From positions 17,044,663 to 17,108,662 of the forward strand of contig NC_066534.1 in the NCBI RefSeq assembly GCF_024679095.1: a stretch of DNA of 64,000 nucleotides, read 5' to 3'. Position numbers and translations under genes: made by a program. Shown here piece by piece: positions 11,916 through 24,117 of this stretch. The DNA comes from Eriocheir sinensis. Its lineage: Eukaryota > Arthropoda > Malacostraca > Decapoda > Varunidae. The stretch's first letter is position 1. The number at the start of each line of letters is the position of its first letter. The notes under the pieces were generated by a model. It saw only the letters and a list, made by a program, of their open reading frames with translations. It ran no database searches and was not told the origin of the DNA.

Positions 11916-12369
11916 AGGAGGAGGAGGAGGAGGAGGAGATGGAGGAGAAAGAAGAGGTAGAGGGAAAGAATAGGTCCACCAGCACTTTAGTCCTTTTCCA
12001 CCACCACCAAAAACAGTCCAGTACTCATGCAACTAAAATAACCACTTCACCTTTTTCTTCCCCCCAATATATTCCAGAGAGATTGAGAAGAGAAGAGAGT
12101 TGCAAGAGGGAAAGAGGAAAGGAGGGGGGAAGGGAGAGAGAAGAGACAGGTTAAAAAAAAGAGGATCACAGGAGAGAAGAACCTATAATTAGATACACAA
12201 AAGTCGTACGTATTTTCTTTCCCTTTGAAGTCCCGGTGCATGTTTACGGGCAGGACTGGCGCTCACGGGGGGAAAAAAGGTCATATTTTGCTACCTCGTC
12301 CGGCAGTCTATCTGAGAGGCTGCGTTTTATAATTCCCCCGATGCACAGATAGGACCGGGTCGTCTCCCT

Positions 12370-12720
12370 GCCGCCTGGGAACCTGACAGATGCCACTACA
12401 TGTATCCCACCGCTGCCACCAGTGTAGTCAACTCCCCCCACCCCACCCCCCACACACACACACACCACCACCACAGCCTCAAGGGATAGTGTTGAGGCGA
12501 AACATCCTTCCTATCTCTAAATATAGTGCGTGGAGGTAGGACGAGACTAATGTAGGCCTCTCTGCCGACCGGGAACCTTACATCTATCATCATCTGAATC
12601 CTACCCCTGCCACCATTGTTGCCGCCGCCACCACCACTGCCTCAAAGATAGTGTTGAAAAGAGGTGTCCAATCCCCCCCTACAGACAGTGCGTGGCGGTA
12701 GAAAGAGACGAAGGTAGCGG
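12370..12720. repeat. Diverged duplication, ~163-bp spacing
   Basis: 'cctcaa.g.atagtgttga' occurs near 12478 and 12641, and 'agtgcgtgg.ggtag' at 12524 and 12687. 'gggaacct.aca' words also recur. CAC/CCA triplets sit between. No coding evidence. Confidence 0.65.
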
Positions 12721-12879
12721 AAGTAGGGACGGAAAATAGAAAGGCTTGTGACTGAGATGGAAAGAAGATAAAAAGAGGAATTGGAGGGGGAAACGGAGAC
12801 TAGATTTCAGTGATAGATTGCGAGAGAAGTGGGAGATGGATGGAAGGAAAAAATGAGGGAGAGAAAAAGCATTTATGAG

Positions 12880-13270
12880 AAATTAAGACAGAGAAATTGA
12901 GGGAAGGAGAGAGACACAGGGAAGAAGGATTGCAAGAAGGAAAGGGAGGGATGTGAGGCAGAGAGAGTTTCAGGGGAAGTAGTAAGGGATATGGAGAGGG
13001 TTACAGGAAAAGGGGGAAGAAGGGGAGGAAACAGAGAAGGTTGTAGAAAGAGAGGGAGGAAGGTAAGGATAGGGTTTCAGGGAGCGTGGGGAGGAATGCA
13101 GGGAAAGAAGGAATAAGGGAGGGATGAAAAGAATGGGTTTCAAAGAGGGAAAGAGAAGGGAGAGAAAGTTGCAGAAAGGGAAGGAAGGAAGAAGGGAAAA
13201 AAGGGGTACAGAGGATAGCAGAGAGGGAGTGAAGGAGGAAGGTGAGGGAAAAAATAGAGGGTTTCAGAGA
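12880..13270. repeat. Diverged outlier of the 70-bp minisatellite
   Basis: Contains 'gggaagaaggattgcaagaagg', then 'gtttcaggggaag' and a later 'gggtttcag', as in the 9.6-10.6 kb array, but units are degraded and interrupted by other purine-rich sequence. It lies about 2.3 kb from the main array. Confidence 0.6.
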
Positions 13271-13382
13271 CAAAAGGGAGAGAGAGATAAGGAAGACAGT
13301 TAAGGAAAGGGAGAGACGAAGGGAAGAAAAAACAGTAGAAATGGAGAGAGTTGAGGAGGAGTAAAAGAGGAAGGGAGGGTTA

Positions 13383-13612
<230 letters not shown>

Positions 13613-13794
13613 TCGTGTGGCTACGGGTCGTGAAGCAAAAATCTAAAAGAAGAAGTGGTCCAACTCTTCTACTTCCTTCCGCCCATCCACCGACCGACTT
13701 ACCCGCGACGTTAACAGCCTCGTAAACAACAGCCCGTCCTCCGCCTCAACAGACAGACATCTTTATTAATACGGACTGCACGCCGTTCCCCTAT

Positions 13795-13832
<38 letters not shown>
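13795..13832. repeat. (TAC)n microsatellite
   Basis: About 13 TAC/ACT triplets, pure. Confidence 0.95.
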
Positions 13833-13833
<1 letters not shown>

Positions 13834-13849
13834 CCCAGTCTTCTATATT

Positions 13850-14540
13850 TTGGGTAAGAGGAAAAGGGGGAAGGTAGAGGAAGAGAAGGGGACAAGAGGA
13901 GGAAGGGAAGGGAAAGGGGATAAAGGAGTGAACGTTTTGTGTGTGGGGGTAAAAGGGGGATGTAATTAGCACCCTTTTTTTGACCAATGGGAAGGGAAGG
14001 AGGAAAGGGGGGGAAGGAGGAGGGAAAGAAGGGAAAAGGGAGGAAACACGGAATTGAAAGTTTGAGGTGCATGTTTTATGAAGGGGGAAGTGAGGGAAAG
14101 GGTGGAGGGAGGAAGGAGTGAGGAAATGGGAGGGGAAAAGGATAAAGGGAAAGGAGGATATAATAAGGGAAGGGGTAAAAATATAGAAGTTTATTATTTG
14201 TGTTTTGTGAAGGGTGGGAGTGAGTGAGGGGAGGTGGGGAGGGAGTAGGGAGGGAAGAAGGAAGAGAGAAAGAGAAGGGGAAAATAATAAGGAAAGGGGG
14301 TAAAAATATGTGGAGTTGAGAGGAAGTAATTAGCGGTCTTTGTTTGAGGGGGGTGACTTAACCTTTTTGTATGGGTCGGGTGTAATTCCCTCTTTTTCTG
14401 AAGCAGTGTTGAGGGTAAGTATAGGGAACGTAGAGAGAGAGGGGGGGGGGGGGGGGGAGACACATTTTCCATGGGTGGGTGGGGGGATTGGTGGTTGCTA
14501 GATTTTGTATGGGGGGGTTAGGGGGTGAGGGGCGACGGTA
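13850..14540. other. Purine/G-rich block, no gene seen
   Basis: GGGAAGG-type sequence with several G runs of seven or more, including about 18 G near 14440. Loosely repeated 'gtaattagc' words lie near 13964 and 14326. Frames on the minus strand are proline/serine/leucine-rich by composition. Confidence 0.6.
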
Positions 14541-15282
14541 TAATTAGTATGTTTATTTCTATGTATTTTTAAGTAGAGTTGACAGCAGCTTTGGGGAGTT
14601 TGTATAGAGTGATCAACGTTATTTATTTGTTCTAATATTTATTCTTTTATTTACTTACTTATTAATTTACCTATTTTTTGCGTGTCTATAATAACAAACT
14701 TCGATGTATTGTTTTCTATACATATATATTTTCTTTCTTCTTTTATCAAATTTAGCTTTCTTTATATACATTTTTTTCCTTCGTTTTTCTTTTTATTTCT
14801 TCACTTATTTAGGTATTCGCTTTTTTTCGTGTGTGTAAGAGTCAACATTTTTCCTTTTTTTCCCTGTTATTTCTTCATTTGTTCACTCGTCTGTATACTC
14901 ACTTTATTTATGTCTATGTAAGAGCCAAAAATTTTCCTTTGTTTTCCTTTGATCTCTTAATATTTATCAACTTATCTACGTACTCATATTTTTTTTGTGT
15001 GTATAATAGCCAGCATTTTTCCTTTGTTTCTCTTGTTCGTGTTTTATGTGTACACTCATCTGTATATTCACTACTTTTTTGTCTGAAATAGTCAACACAT
15101 TTCCTTTGCTGGGGCGTGATTGGCAGCCTTCCTGGGGTGTAATTGGACATATTTTTCGGAAGGGGACGGACGGATGATGAGTATTGGGGTTGATAGAATT
15201 TTTTTTTTTTCATTTTTTTAGCGGCAAGTGGAGCCTTTTTTTTTTTTAGGGGAGAAGTACCTAATTTGCAGCTTCCCCCTTT

Positions 15283-15285
<3 letters not shown>
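14541..15285. other. T-rich stretch, no gene seen
   Basis: TTT-rich with imperfect recurrence of 'ttttcctttgtttt' and 'gtgtgtaa.agtcaacatttttcc' words (near 14828, 14924 and 15000), suggesting an old repeat of about 80-100 bp. Confidence 0.45.
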
Positions 15286-15286
<1 letters not shown>

Positions 15287-15331
<45 letters not shown>

Positions 15332-15494
15332 ACCATTTCCATCTACCTTTCTTTTTTACTTTTTTTCTTTTCATCCTCGCGTTTTAATCCATCAGAATCT
15401 AGTCATCATGTGCTGTCTGTTTGTCTGTTTCTAATTACTTTTTTTTATAGTTATTTATGTTCTTTTTTTCCCCTTCCATCCACCACTCACAAGC

Positions 15495-15569
<75 letters not shown>

Positions 15570-15719
15570 GACCATTTCAATATATTCCTTTTTTTCTTTC
15601 CTCTCCTATTTTTTTTGTTTTTTTTTGTTTTTTTCCCTCTCAGTTTATCTCTTATTTGGATCCTCATTTATATACACCGCATTTCATTCTCACATTTCTT
15701 TTTGTCTATTTTGATGTTG

Positions 15720-15771
<52 letters not shown>
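15287..15771. repeat. (CT)n, (CA)n, (CT)n microsatellite cluster
   Basis: CT at about 15287-15328, CA at about 15500-15566 and CT at about 15722-15771. T-rich sequence lies between. Confidence 0.95.
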
Positions 15772-15773
<2 letters not shown>

Positions 15774-16855
15774 GTTGCATCAGTCTTTTTTCCTTCCAAT
15801 ATTCACGTGATTTATTTTTCTTTCACTTCTTTCAAACTCTGTCAAATAAGTAAAACGAGCCGTTATTTCTTTATATGGTTAGCATCATTAATATGTCTCG
15901 TCTTTTATATATATTATCTCCCACGCCAACATCAACACGCGGTCTGTCCTCTTCGATATACTTGGCACTACATTATTTTCTTCGTGGACTTTTCTTCGTT
16001 CCCTTTTGTCATTACCCGTTAAAGCTATTGCCTCCCATTCTTCTTTTCCAAACCCAGATCACTGCATTGAGGACTCTATTACGCTGTATATATGAGAGGC
16101 TTACGTTTTTATCCACCTTAGTTTGTTGATCATATTATACAACTCAACTAAGTACTCTGGCTCCCTTCAGCATAATCCTACATTTCTACCCTCTCAGTCA
16201 GCCTCCTTAATTTGACACTTCATGGGGTTTTTTCTATACATAATTATCCTTACTTCTCTTGTGTTATTCCTTCCTACTCAACCACGTATACTGTCCCTCT
16301 CTTTATCAGCATGTTTCTCACCCACCCACCCAGAGAGTCAAGCAGTTCAGTAAGTCAGTTTACTAGCCACTCATTCTACCATTCAGTCACCTAATCAGTC
16401 ACTCAGTCACTCTCGCGTCCTCCATATAGTCAGTCCGTCAGTCCGTCCCGTCAGAGTCGCGTCCTCCACCAAGAGTCGCCGCCGCCGCCGCCGCCCCTGT
16501 CCCATGGGTCGGGAGGTACGAGTTGGACCCGCCACTAAAAGCTATTCCGGCGCGTAATTAACATTGAATCTAAGGCATACAGGCGCTTAAACACAAAGTC
16601 AACAGGGAGGAGGAGGAGGAGGAGGACGAGAAGGAGGAGGAGGGGCGAGGAGGGAAAGGGAAGGATGGAGGAAAGAGATGAAACTTATACCCGCGATGGT
16701 TAGCAATTAAGGTCCGAAAGTTTAGATTACAGTTAAAGTTTATCGAGAAGAGGGAGAGAAAGGGAGAGAGTGAGCGAGGGAAGTGAGAGTGAAAGAGAGA
16801 GAGAGAGGGGGAGGGAGAGGAGGGGAGGGAAGAAGGGTGGTGAGTGTGTGTGTTT
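15772..16855. other. Mixed-composition stretch, no gene recognised
   Basis: More complex sequence than its surroundings. It includes a CAGTCA-word block (16330-16450), a (CCG)n run near 16480 and an island (16505-16600) with 'cggcgcgtaattaacattg'. Stops are frequent in all frames. Confidence 0.4.
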
Positions 16856-17063
<208 letters not shown>

Positions 17064-17419
17064 TCCCCCTTTCACAAACATGCAAATCTCACCCACCCAC
17101 AAAACCACAAAGCATGAAGGAGGAAACCCTCAAAAACACACACAAAAAAACGAAAACACACACACACATACACACACCAACATACCAACCCTCCCGCAAC
17201 TCCAAAAAATCAACACCCATAGAAAACGGGGGAAAAAACATAACGTTGCAGGGGGAGACTCGCATAAACACTCATCCGTCCCTCATTCAGCCGCCGCCCT
17301 CCAGCCAGCCCTTCCCTTCCCTTCTCGCTGCCATACATAATACACAGCATCGCCGGGGCAGGAAGGAAGGAAGAGGAGAGAGGCTGAAGGGGAGGGAGAA
17401 GAGCGCCTAATGCCATAGA

Positions 17420-18136
17420 GGAAGCTTGGATTGAGATAGATGGAGATGAATAGATATAGACATTGATGGATAGACATAGATAGTGTGAGAGGGAAAAAAG
17501 ATGCAGATAAGAAGATAATAAATGTAAATAAAGAGATGATGGGAATGAAGAAAATGTAGGTAGAAAAAGAATATTTATATATTGAAATAGAAGTAAGGAG
17601 AGGAAGAAAAAAAAAGGGTAAATATAGATAGATAGACAGATAGATAGATGCAGAGAGAGAGAGAGAGAGAGATGGGAGATGAGATAGAAACTGCAGTGGT
17701 GGGAAAATAAAAGGGAATTGAGGTGTCCAGGATGAGAGAGAGAGAGAGAGAGAGATCAGGTGGTTGGTTACCTTGGGGATTCACGTGATGTAAGAGAGAG
17801 AGGAAGAGAGAGAGGGAGAGAGGGGAGAGGGGAGAAGAAGGGGGAGAGAGGGAGGGTGAGGGGAGAGTGTGATCGGTATCGGCAGTGGTTTACATAATGC
17901 AGTCAGCCGATGTGAGGGGAGAGGGGAGAGGGAGGGGAGAGGGGAGAGGAGAGGAGAGAGAGAAGGGGTGGTTGTGGCGCCGCGGCTCCGTGTATTATAG
18001 AAAGAGAGGGGAAAGGAGGGGAGAGGGAGAGGGGAGGAAAGGGGAGGGAAGGGGGAGAGGGGAGGTAAGTCTTTGGGGAGAGGGAGAGGGGAGGAAAGGG
18101 GATGGAACGGGGAGAGGGGAGGCAAGTCTTTGGGGA

Positions 18137-18137
<1 letters not shown>
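17420..18137. other. Purine-rich stretch with GATA/GAGA runs
   Basis: GATAGATA words (17425-17660), short GA runs at about 17651-17672 and 17734-17754, then 'ggggagagggagagg' sequence. A 60-bp duplication with 'ggtaagtctttggggag' / 'ggcaagtctttggggag' lies near 18064 and 18120. Confidence 0.6.

Positions 18138-18207
<70 letters not shown>
18138..18207. repeat. (GA)n microsatellite, ~70 bp
   Basis: Pure GA run; CAT/CAC triplet repeats follow at 18215-18400. Confidence 0.97.
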
Positions 18208-18210
<3 letters not shown>

Positions 18211-18639
18211 GTCCCAATACCATCATCATCATTCTGTGTTTTTTTCCTCTCCCTCTCCTGTGTCTCTCGTCTCCCAGAGCGACCCAAAGAAATGGAAGGA
18301 AAAGGTTCTATCATCATCACCATCAACACTTCTACCATTACCACCACCATCATCATCACCAACACCACCACCATCACCACAACCATCACCAACACCTCGC
18401 CTTTTTTTCTGATTTCCTGAGCGTTCGAATACCATCATCACCATCATTATTTTTTTTCCGGGGGCAGAGGGAGTAGTATCTTTCGCGTGTTTCTTTTCTC
18501 TCATAGTCCCTTGTTTGTTTGTCTCTCTCTCTGTTTGTTTTTGTCTGTCTGTCTGTCTGTCTATTTTGTTATTGTTGTTGTTGTTGTTGTTGTTGTTTTT
18601 GTTGTTGTTGTTGTTGTTATCTGCACCCCCCCATCGTTA

Positions 18640-18940
18640 TCACCTCACATTTTCTCCTTCCCCTCTTCTTTCTCCCAATTCTATTTCCCTTTTTCATAAC
18701 CTTCTTCCCCTCACTGTGTCTTACATCTCCACTATCTATCTTCTATTCCATACCTGATCATTAAGAGAATTTGACCTATCATCATCACCTCATATTTCTC
18801 CTTCCCCTCTTCTTTTTCCCAATTTTATTTCACTTTTTTATAACCTTCTTCCCCCTCACTGTGTCTTACATCTTCACTATCTATCTTCTATTCTATTCCA
18901 TACCTAACCATTAAGAGAATTTCACCTATCATCATCGCCA
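18640..18940. repeat. Tandem duplication, ~145-bp unit
   Basis: 'cctca.at.tctccttcccc' occurs near 18643 and 18788. Both copies continue with 'cactgtgtcttacatct', 'cactatctatcttctatt' and 'cattaagagaattt'. It is preceded by a (TTG)n run at 18571-18620. Confidence 0.85.
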
Positions 18941-19469
18941 CCATCACCATCTACATCTAAATCACCGTCTGTTATTTTTTGCTTCTTTTCTTTATCCATT
19001 TTCTTCATTCTTTGTGACCAGTGTGTACAATAGTTACCAGATCATCGTAATTAGCATCTCGTATTATTCGGTTTTTGATCCAAAAGTAAATAAAAACATC
19101 GATGCTTGACGATTTTAATACTAATTTTGACTGGGTATCGTTAATGGGGTGGTTAGGTATCGTTATTGGTGCGGTTAAGGCAGGTTTTGGGTCCTGAAAC
19201 AGATATATGCAATGTTATGAGTGTTCTGGTGTGGAGGTGTATGTGAATTTGAGTGTGTCCCTAAGCTATCACCAACCTTATCAGCATTCTCTTTTCTCTT
19301 ACTTTCATCTCCCGTTTCCCATCTTCCTCAGCGCGAGAATCCCCCCCCGCCCCCCCATCACCATCTGCTCTTAGTCAATCATCTCACATCTCCGCTCAGC
19401 ATCGCCCCACCGTCAGTATCACCCTCGTCAGCTTCCGATGCGCGACTGATGTGCTGAGCTAAGCGGTGT

Positions 19470-19471
19470 GA

Positions 19472-19512
<41 letters not shown>

Positions 19513-19918
19513 GACTTGCCACCGATGGTAACTTGGCTCAACACAACGCCAAGCAACGCAATTCAACACGAAACAGAGGAAAACAAAGCAAAACAGAGGA
19601 AAACAAAGGAAAACAAAGGAAAACAAAGCAAAACAGAGGAAAGCAAAGGAAAGCAAGGGAAGGCGACTCAACACATCCAGCTAAGTGGGGTAGTGAAAGG
19701 AAGCTGCAACACACACACACACAAAAAAAACACGCACATAAGGATGCATTATGAAGGGAGTTGTGTTGCGTTGCTATTCTGTGACTTTGTGTTGTGTTGT
19801 TTTTTTAGTGTTTCGAGAGTAATAACTGTTTTGACTCACCACGAATTAAGGAATGAACAGAAACACTCTCCTCTGTATAGTGTTGAGAACAGCAACATCA
19901 ACAACAACAATAATAGTA

Positions 19919-20005
<87 letters not shown>

Positions 20006-20117
20006 TGAGGCGTTTCTTAAAACTCCGTAATTTGCAAAAGGGAAACTCGACGAAACTTCCAAAATTATTCCGGTCTAATTCAGCGTGAAACTCATTTTGC
20101 TAATGTAATGCATTCAT

Positions 20118-20183
<66 letters not shown>
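19470..20183. repeat. (GT)n, AAACA-word, (AAT)n and (CA)n cluster
   Basis: GT at 19470-19511; 'aaaacaaagg/aaaacagagg' 10-bp words at 19565-19660; AAT triplets at about 19912-20002 (roughly 30 units); CA at about 20123-20183. Confidence 0.93.
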
Positions 20184-20185
<2 letters not shown>

Positions 20186-20279
20186 TTACTCTCGCGTTTC
20201 CTGCATCATGGAAGTCGAACATTTTTTTTCTCGTTATTAAAATATTTATTTCACGCGTAATTTCAATAATAGTCTCGCC

Positions 20280-21030
20280 AGTGAAGCCCCGCACCCCCCC
20301 CCAATCCCCTCTTCCCCCTCCTCTGCCTCCCCTTCCTACCCCTCTCCTCCCTGCCTTCCCCTTCTCTCCTCTCTTCACCCTTGCCCTCCCAGTACCAACC
20401 CCCCTTCCCGTCTTCCTTTCACTTCCCTCCTCCCTCCTACCCTTCGCTCATCACATCGCCTATCTACTTTTTCTCCTCTTTCGTCTCCTTTTTCCTCCTT
20501 CCCTCTCTCTTCGCTCTCTCTTTTTCGTCCCTTTCCTATTTCCTCACCAACAAGCCTTCCCTACCATTCCCTTTCCCCCTTTCTTTTCTACCTTACTAAT
20601 CAACCTTCAATCTACCTCATCCCCTTTTTCCTCTCGCATCTCATCCCCTCTCCTCCCTTCGTCTTTCTAACAGTACTTTGCCTTTCTCTCTCCCTTGCTT
20701 CCCTCCCCATTCCACCTTATCTGGCAATTCTCATGTCCTACTTAATTCTATTCTATATAACCTACCCTTCAATTTCTCCCCCCCATCAGCAACCCTCTCG
20801 GTCCCATACCTACACCCACACTCCCTCCTACTCCCCACCCTTCCTCATTTCTTCCTCCCTTTTCCTCCTCTCCATTGGTTCTTCCTTTCTTCCTACAATC
20901 ATCCCTTTCCCCCTAACACCCACCCCTTCCCATTCTCCTCCTCCCTTTCTCTCACTCCTTCTCCTCCTTTTCCCCTCTCCCCTCCATCTCCACTCTCCCC
21001 TTCCCTTCCCCTCCCCCCCACACACCACAT
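20280..21030. other. Pyrimidine-rich block, no gene seen
   Basis: Almost only C and T on the plus strand with occasional A. The proline/serine/leucine frames reflect composition. No long period noticed. Confidence 0.65.
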
Positions 21031-21112
21031 GCACCGCCCATTCTCATCTCAGCAAAGTCCGCCGGCGTAATTTGTTTAATTTCTTGAGTCTTAGTTGAAG
21101 TAAATGTTAAAC

Positions 21113-21113
<1 letters not shown>

Positions 21114-21163
<50 letters not shown>

Positions 21164-21296
21164 CCAAGCGTTTGTCTCTGCATGTCCTATCACGTTTTTT
21201 TTTCCCTCTTATTCAGCGAGACTCGTTTCTGAAGACGTGTTGGAACCTGTCTTGTGTTGCTTGGTGTGACTGATCGATGCCCAGCTACTATTACCC

Positions 21297-21330
<34 letters not shown>
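21114..21330. repeat. (CT)n and (GAT)n microsatellites
   Basis: CT at about 21114-21161 and GAT triplets at about 21298-21330. Between them is about 135 bp without repeats. Confidence 0.93.
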
Positions 21331-21331
<1 letters not shown>

Positions 21332-21429
21332 CTATGCTCTCTATATCACTCTATATATCCATCTATCTACCTATCTATTTATCTATTTGCCAATCCCTCC
21401 CTGACACACAAAGCAGATGACCACTTTTA

Positions 21430-21959
21430 TAAGAACAAGAACACACTTTTTTTTTAACTGGACGAGAAGTAACAAGTATGAAATGACTGAAGAATCGTGT
21501 GAGGTGGCCATTCAGTCAGCCAGCCCAGCCACCCGACCCACGCAAGAGAGCAGGGCAGGGCAGGCGGCAGGGTCCGGCAGGCAGGTGGGAGGGGCGGGTA
21601 TTAAAGAAAGGTCTCCCGCCCACTCACGCACATGTTAACAAAAAGACGGAGTGCGATAAAGACAACAAAAGAGTGCAAGAAAGACGGACAGCAAAAAAGA
21701 GAGATAAAGAAAAACCACTTCCCCCGCGTGTTAAACAAAGAGAATGTTCCAAAATATGTTTAATAGGAAAGACGAACGCGAGAATAAAATGTATACAAGA
21801 GATTTTTGCAACAATATTAAGCTCTATCATTCAGGTGGTGTTGGAATGAAAAGGAAGGAAAAGAACTAATATATGAAAGAGGTTTAGAGATGGAGCGATT
21901 AGTAACTCTGCAATACGTGGGAATATATATTTTTTTTCCGGGGCGAGAAAGGGAAAAAA
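21430..21959. other. Mixed sequence before the 150-bp array, no gene recognised
   Basis: Includes a GC-richer part (21520-21640: GGCAGG words) and A-rich sequence. No splice-bounded open frame that I can support. Confidence 0.4.
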
Positions 21960-22760
21960 CAGGCCGAAGGGAAAGTGTAGGAGTTCTGCTTATGAATGAG
22001 GGAAAAACACTCATATTCTAAACAGCTCCACATATTAGATTACCGGGAACATGTGCAATACCAGAAAATATTTGAATTTTTACAGAAGCGAAAAAAAAAG
22101 GAGAAAAAATAAGAATGGAAGTACAGCGCAAGAATTCTGCTTATGAAAGAGCCGAAAAACACGCATATCCTAAACAGCTTTGGAGATTAAGATTATTAGC
22201 AACGTGTTCAATACCGGGAAATATTTTTACTTGTTTACGGGTCCGGAAAATAAGGCTAAAAAGATGGGACGTGAAGAGCAAGATATCTGCTTCTGGATGA
22301 GCCGAAAACACGCGAATTCGAAACAGCTTTGGAGATTGAGATTATTAGCAACGTGTTGAATACCAGGAAACATTCTTACTTGTTTATGTGTCTGGAAAAT
22401 AAGACTCTAAATATGTAGAACGTGAAGTGTAAGGAATCTGCTTCTGGATGGGCCGAAAACAAGCATGTCCTAAACAGCTTTACAGATGAGATTATTAGCA
22501 ACGTGTTCATTACCAGGAAATATTGTTACTTGTTTATGGGTCTGGAAAATAAGACTAAAAATGTGGGACGTGAAGTTCAAGATATCTGCTTCTGGATGAG
22601 CCGAAAGCACGCGAATTCGAAACAGCTTTGCAGATGAGATTATTAGCAACATCTCCGATACCCGAGAGTATAAAAAAAGGTAGGAAACAAACAGACAGGA
22701 GGTGAGGGAAGAAATAAAGTCTAATAGTGTAGCGCAAGACTTTTCTTTGAGAATAAGCCG
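21960..22760. repeat. Second array with ~150-bp unit, about 5 copies
   Basis: The anchor 'acagct' falls at about 22021, 22174, 22324, 22474 and 22622 (steps 153, 150, 150, 148). Units share 'ctgcttctggatgagccgaaaacac', 'attattagcaacgtgtt' and 'tacttgtttatg' blocks. The sequence is unrelated to the 5-6 kb array apart from its length. Short frames run through some units but break in others, so it is not a gene. Confidence 0.85.
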
Positions 22761-22849
22761 AAAACACTCATTCTTATTATCGCCAACGGATGCGGTAGTA
22801 GGATATATTTCTTTACTTTTAATGAAGCGGCGGAAAAAGGCAACAGACA

Positions 22850-23145
22850 GGCATTCAGACAGAAGGTGCAGTGGAGGAGAAGACCCGTGAATGTAGATGT
22901 AAATTTTCCTCCTCTTATTACTTAAAGAAAAAGAGGTCTGATTACGCGATCCAGATTTGGCGAATATAAAAAAAAAAGGCGAGTGAAAGACAGACAGACA
23001 GACAGGGAGGATGTGCAGTGGAGGAGAAGACTCGTGAATATAGATGTAAATTCTCCTCCTCTTAATACTAAAAAAAAAAATAATAATAATAATAAAAGGT
23101 CTGATTAGGCGATCCAGATATGGCGAATATAAGATAATGGCGAGT
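22850..23145. repeat. Tandem duplication, ~147-165-bp period
   Basis: 'gtgcagtggaggagaagac' occurs at 22866 and 23013. 'ggtctgatta.gcgatccaga' follows in each copy, and 'tggcgaatataa' after that. The second copy is lengthened by an AAT run. It directly follows the 150-bp array. Confidence 0.8.
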
Positions 23146-23189
23146 GAGATTCATGTATTAAAATGTTGGTGAGCGAATCCACGCTTCCC

Positions 23190-23475
23190 AACTCCCCCTT
23201 TTTTTCTTCCCCCTCACAACAAATCTTCGCAGCGGCGCCGTGCAGCAGGACCGTAAAGAGGCAGACGATTATACATTTTTTAACCAAGTGGCAGAAAATT
23301 CCCGGGTAATTACAGGCCAATTACCTTAATTTCCCAAGAAGAAAAAATGTTTGGGCCATAATCAGAGCGGCTAATGGACTGCCGCGAAGACTGCCAAGTA
23401 AGTAACAAAGGGTCCAGGGCCGGCCGATAAGCTTACTTCGTTAACGTGATAAAATACGCTAAACGTTCTTCGCTC
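23190..23475. promoter_or_regulatory. Non-repetitive island with paired homeodomain-type sites (speculative enhancer)
   Basis: Complex, unbiased sequence between two tandem arrays. It contains GGTAATT and AATTACC as an inverted pair 7 bp apart (about 23304-23324), then TTAATTT, 'ggctaatgg' and CAAGTGG. TAAT-core pairs are typical of homeodomain targets. It lies 1.7-2.0 kb on the 3' side (gene sense) of the Robo exon, so it would be intronic if the gene continues. Confidence 0.28.
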
Positions 23476-23479
23476 CCTT

Positions 23480-23830
23480 CGCCCTCCGCCCTGCGCCTGC
23501 CCGAGGACCTCCTGTGCCGGCAACAACAAGAACAAGAACAACAACAACAAACGATAGGTATGCATCTCTTTTTTCTTAATATTTATATCTATCAGTCTCT
23601 CTTTTGCCTGCCTCTCTCCTTCGCCCTCCGCCCTGCGCCTGCCCGAGGACCTCCTGTGCCGTCAACAACAAAAACAAGAAGGAAAACACAAACAAACGAT
23701 AGGTATGCATCTCTTTTTCTTAATATCTATCAGTCTCTCTTTTGCCTGATTCCTTTCGTTCGCCCTCCGCCCTGCGCCTGCCCGAGGACCTCCTGTGCCG
23801 GCAACAAGAAGAAGAAGAAGAACAGGGTGT
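23480..23830. repeat. Tandem array, ~140-bp unit, 3 copies, GC-rich core
   Basis: 'cgccctccgccctgcgcctg' occurs at 23480, 23622 and 23761, each followed by 'cccgaggacctcctgtgcc' and a CAA/AAG run. Between cores lies 'gataggtatgcatctc'. Reading frames shift between copies, so protein-coding is unlikely despite the GC-rich core. Confidence 0.88.
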
Positions 23831-23854
23831 CTCAGTGGTAAAAACTAACCAAAC

Positions 23855-23885
23855 CAAACTAACATAACTAACCTAACCTAACCAA
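23855..23885. repeat. TTAGG-like interstitial telomere motif
   Basis: 'aactaacctaacctaacc' is about three copies of the arthropod telomere word TTAGG read on the minus strand. It is too short to be a telomere. Confidence 0.6.
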
Positions 23886-24084
23886 CACACACCAAAACAA
23901 TAACCATGAAACCACAAATAAAAAAACAAGTACCACACACCAGATCACCCTTTCACTAGTAACATCATATTATCAAGAGTACACCGGACGAGGCCATGGG
24001 TAGCGAGGGAGCGGGGTGGAACATTCTTTCTGCTGAGACTGGAAAGCGAGGCGAGGACTCATAATTCAACTGTGATACTTAATA

Positions 24085-24117
<33 letters not shown>

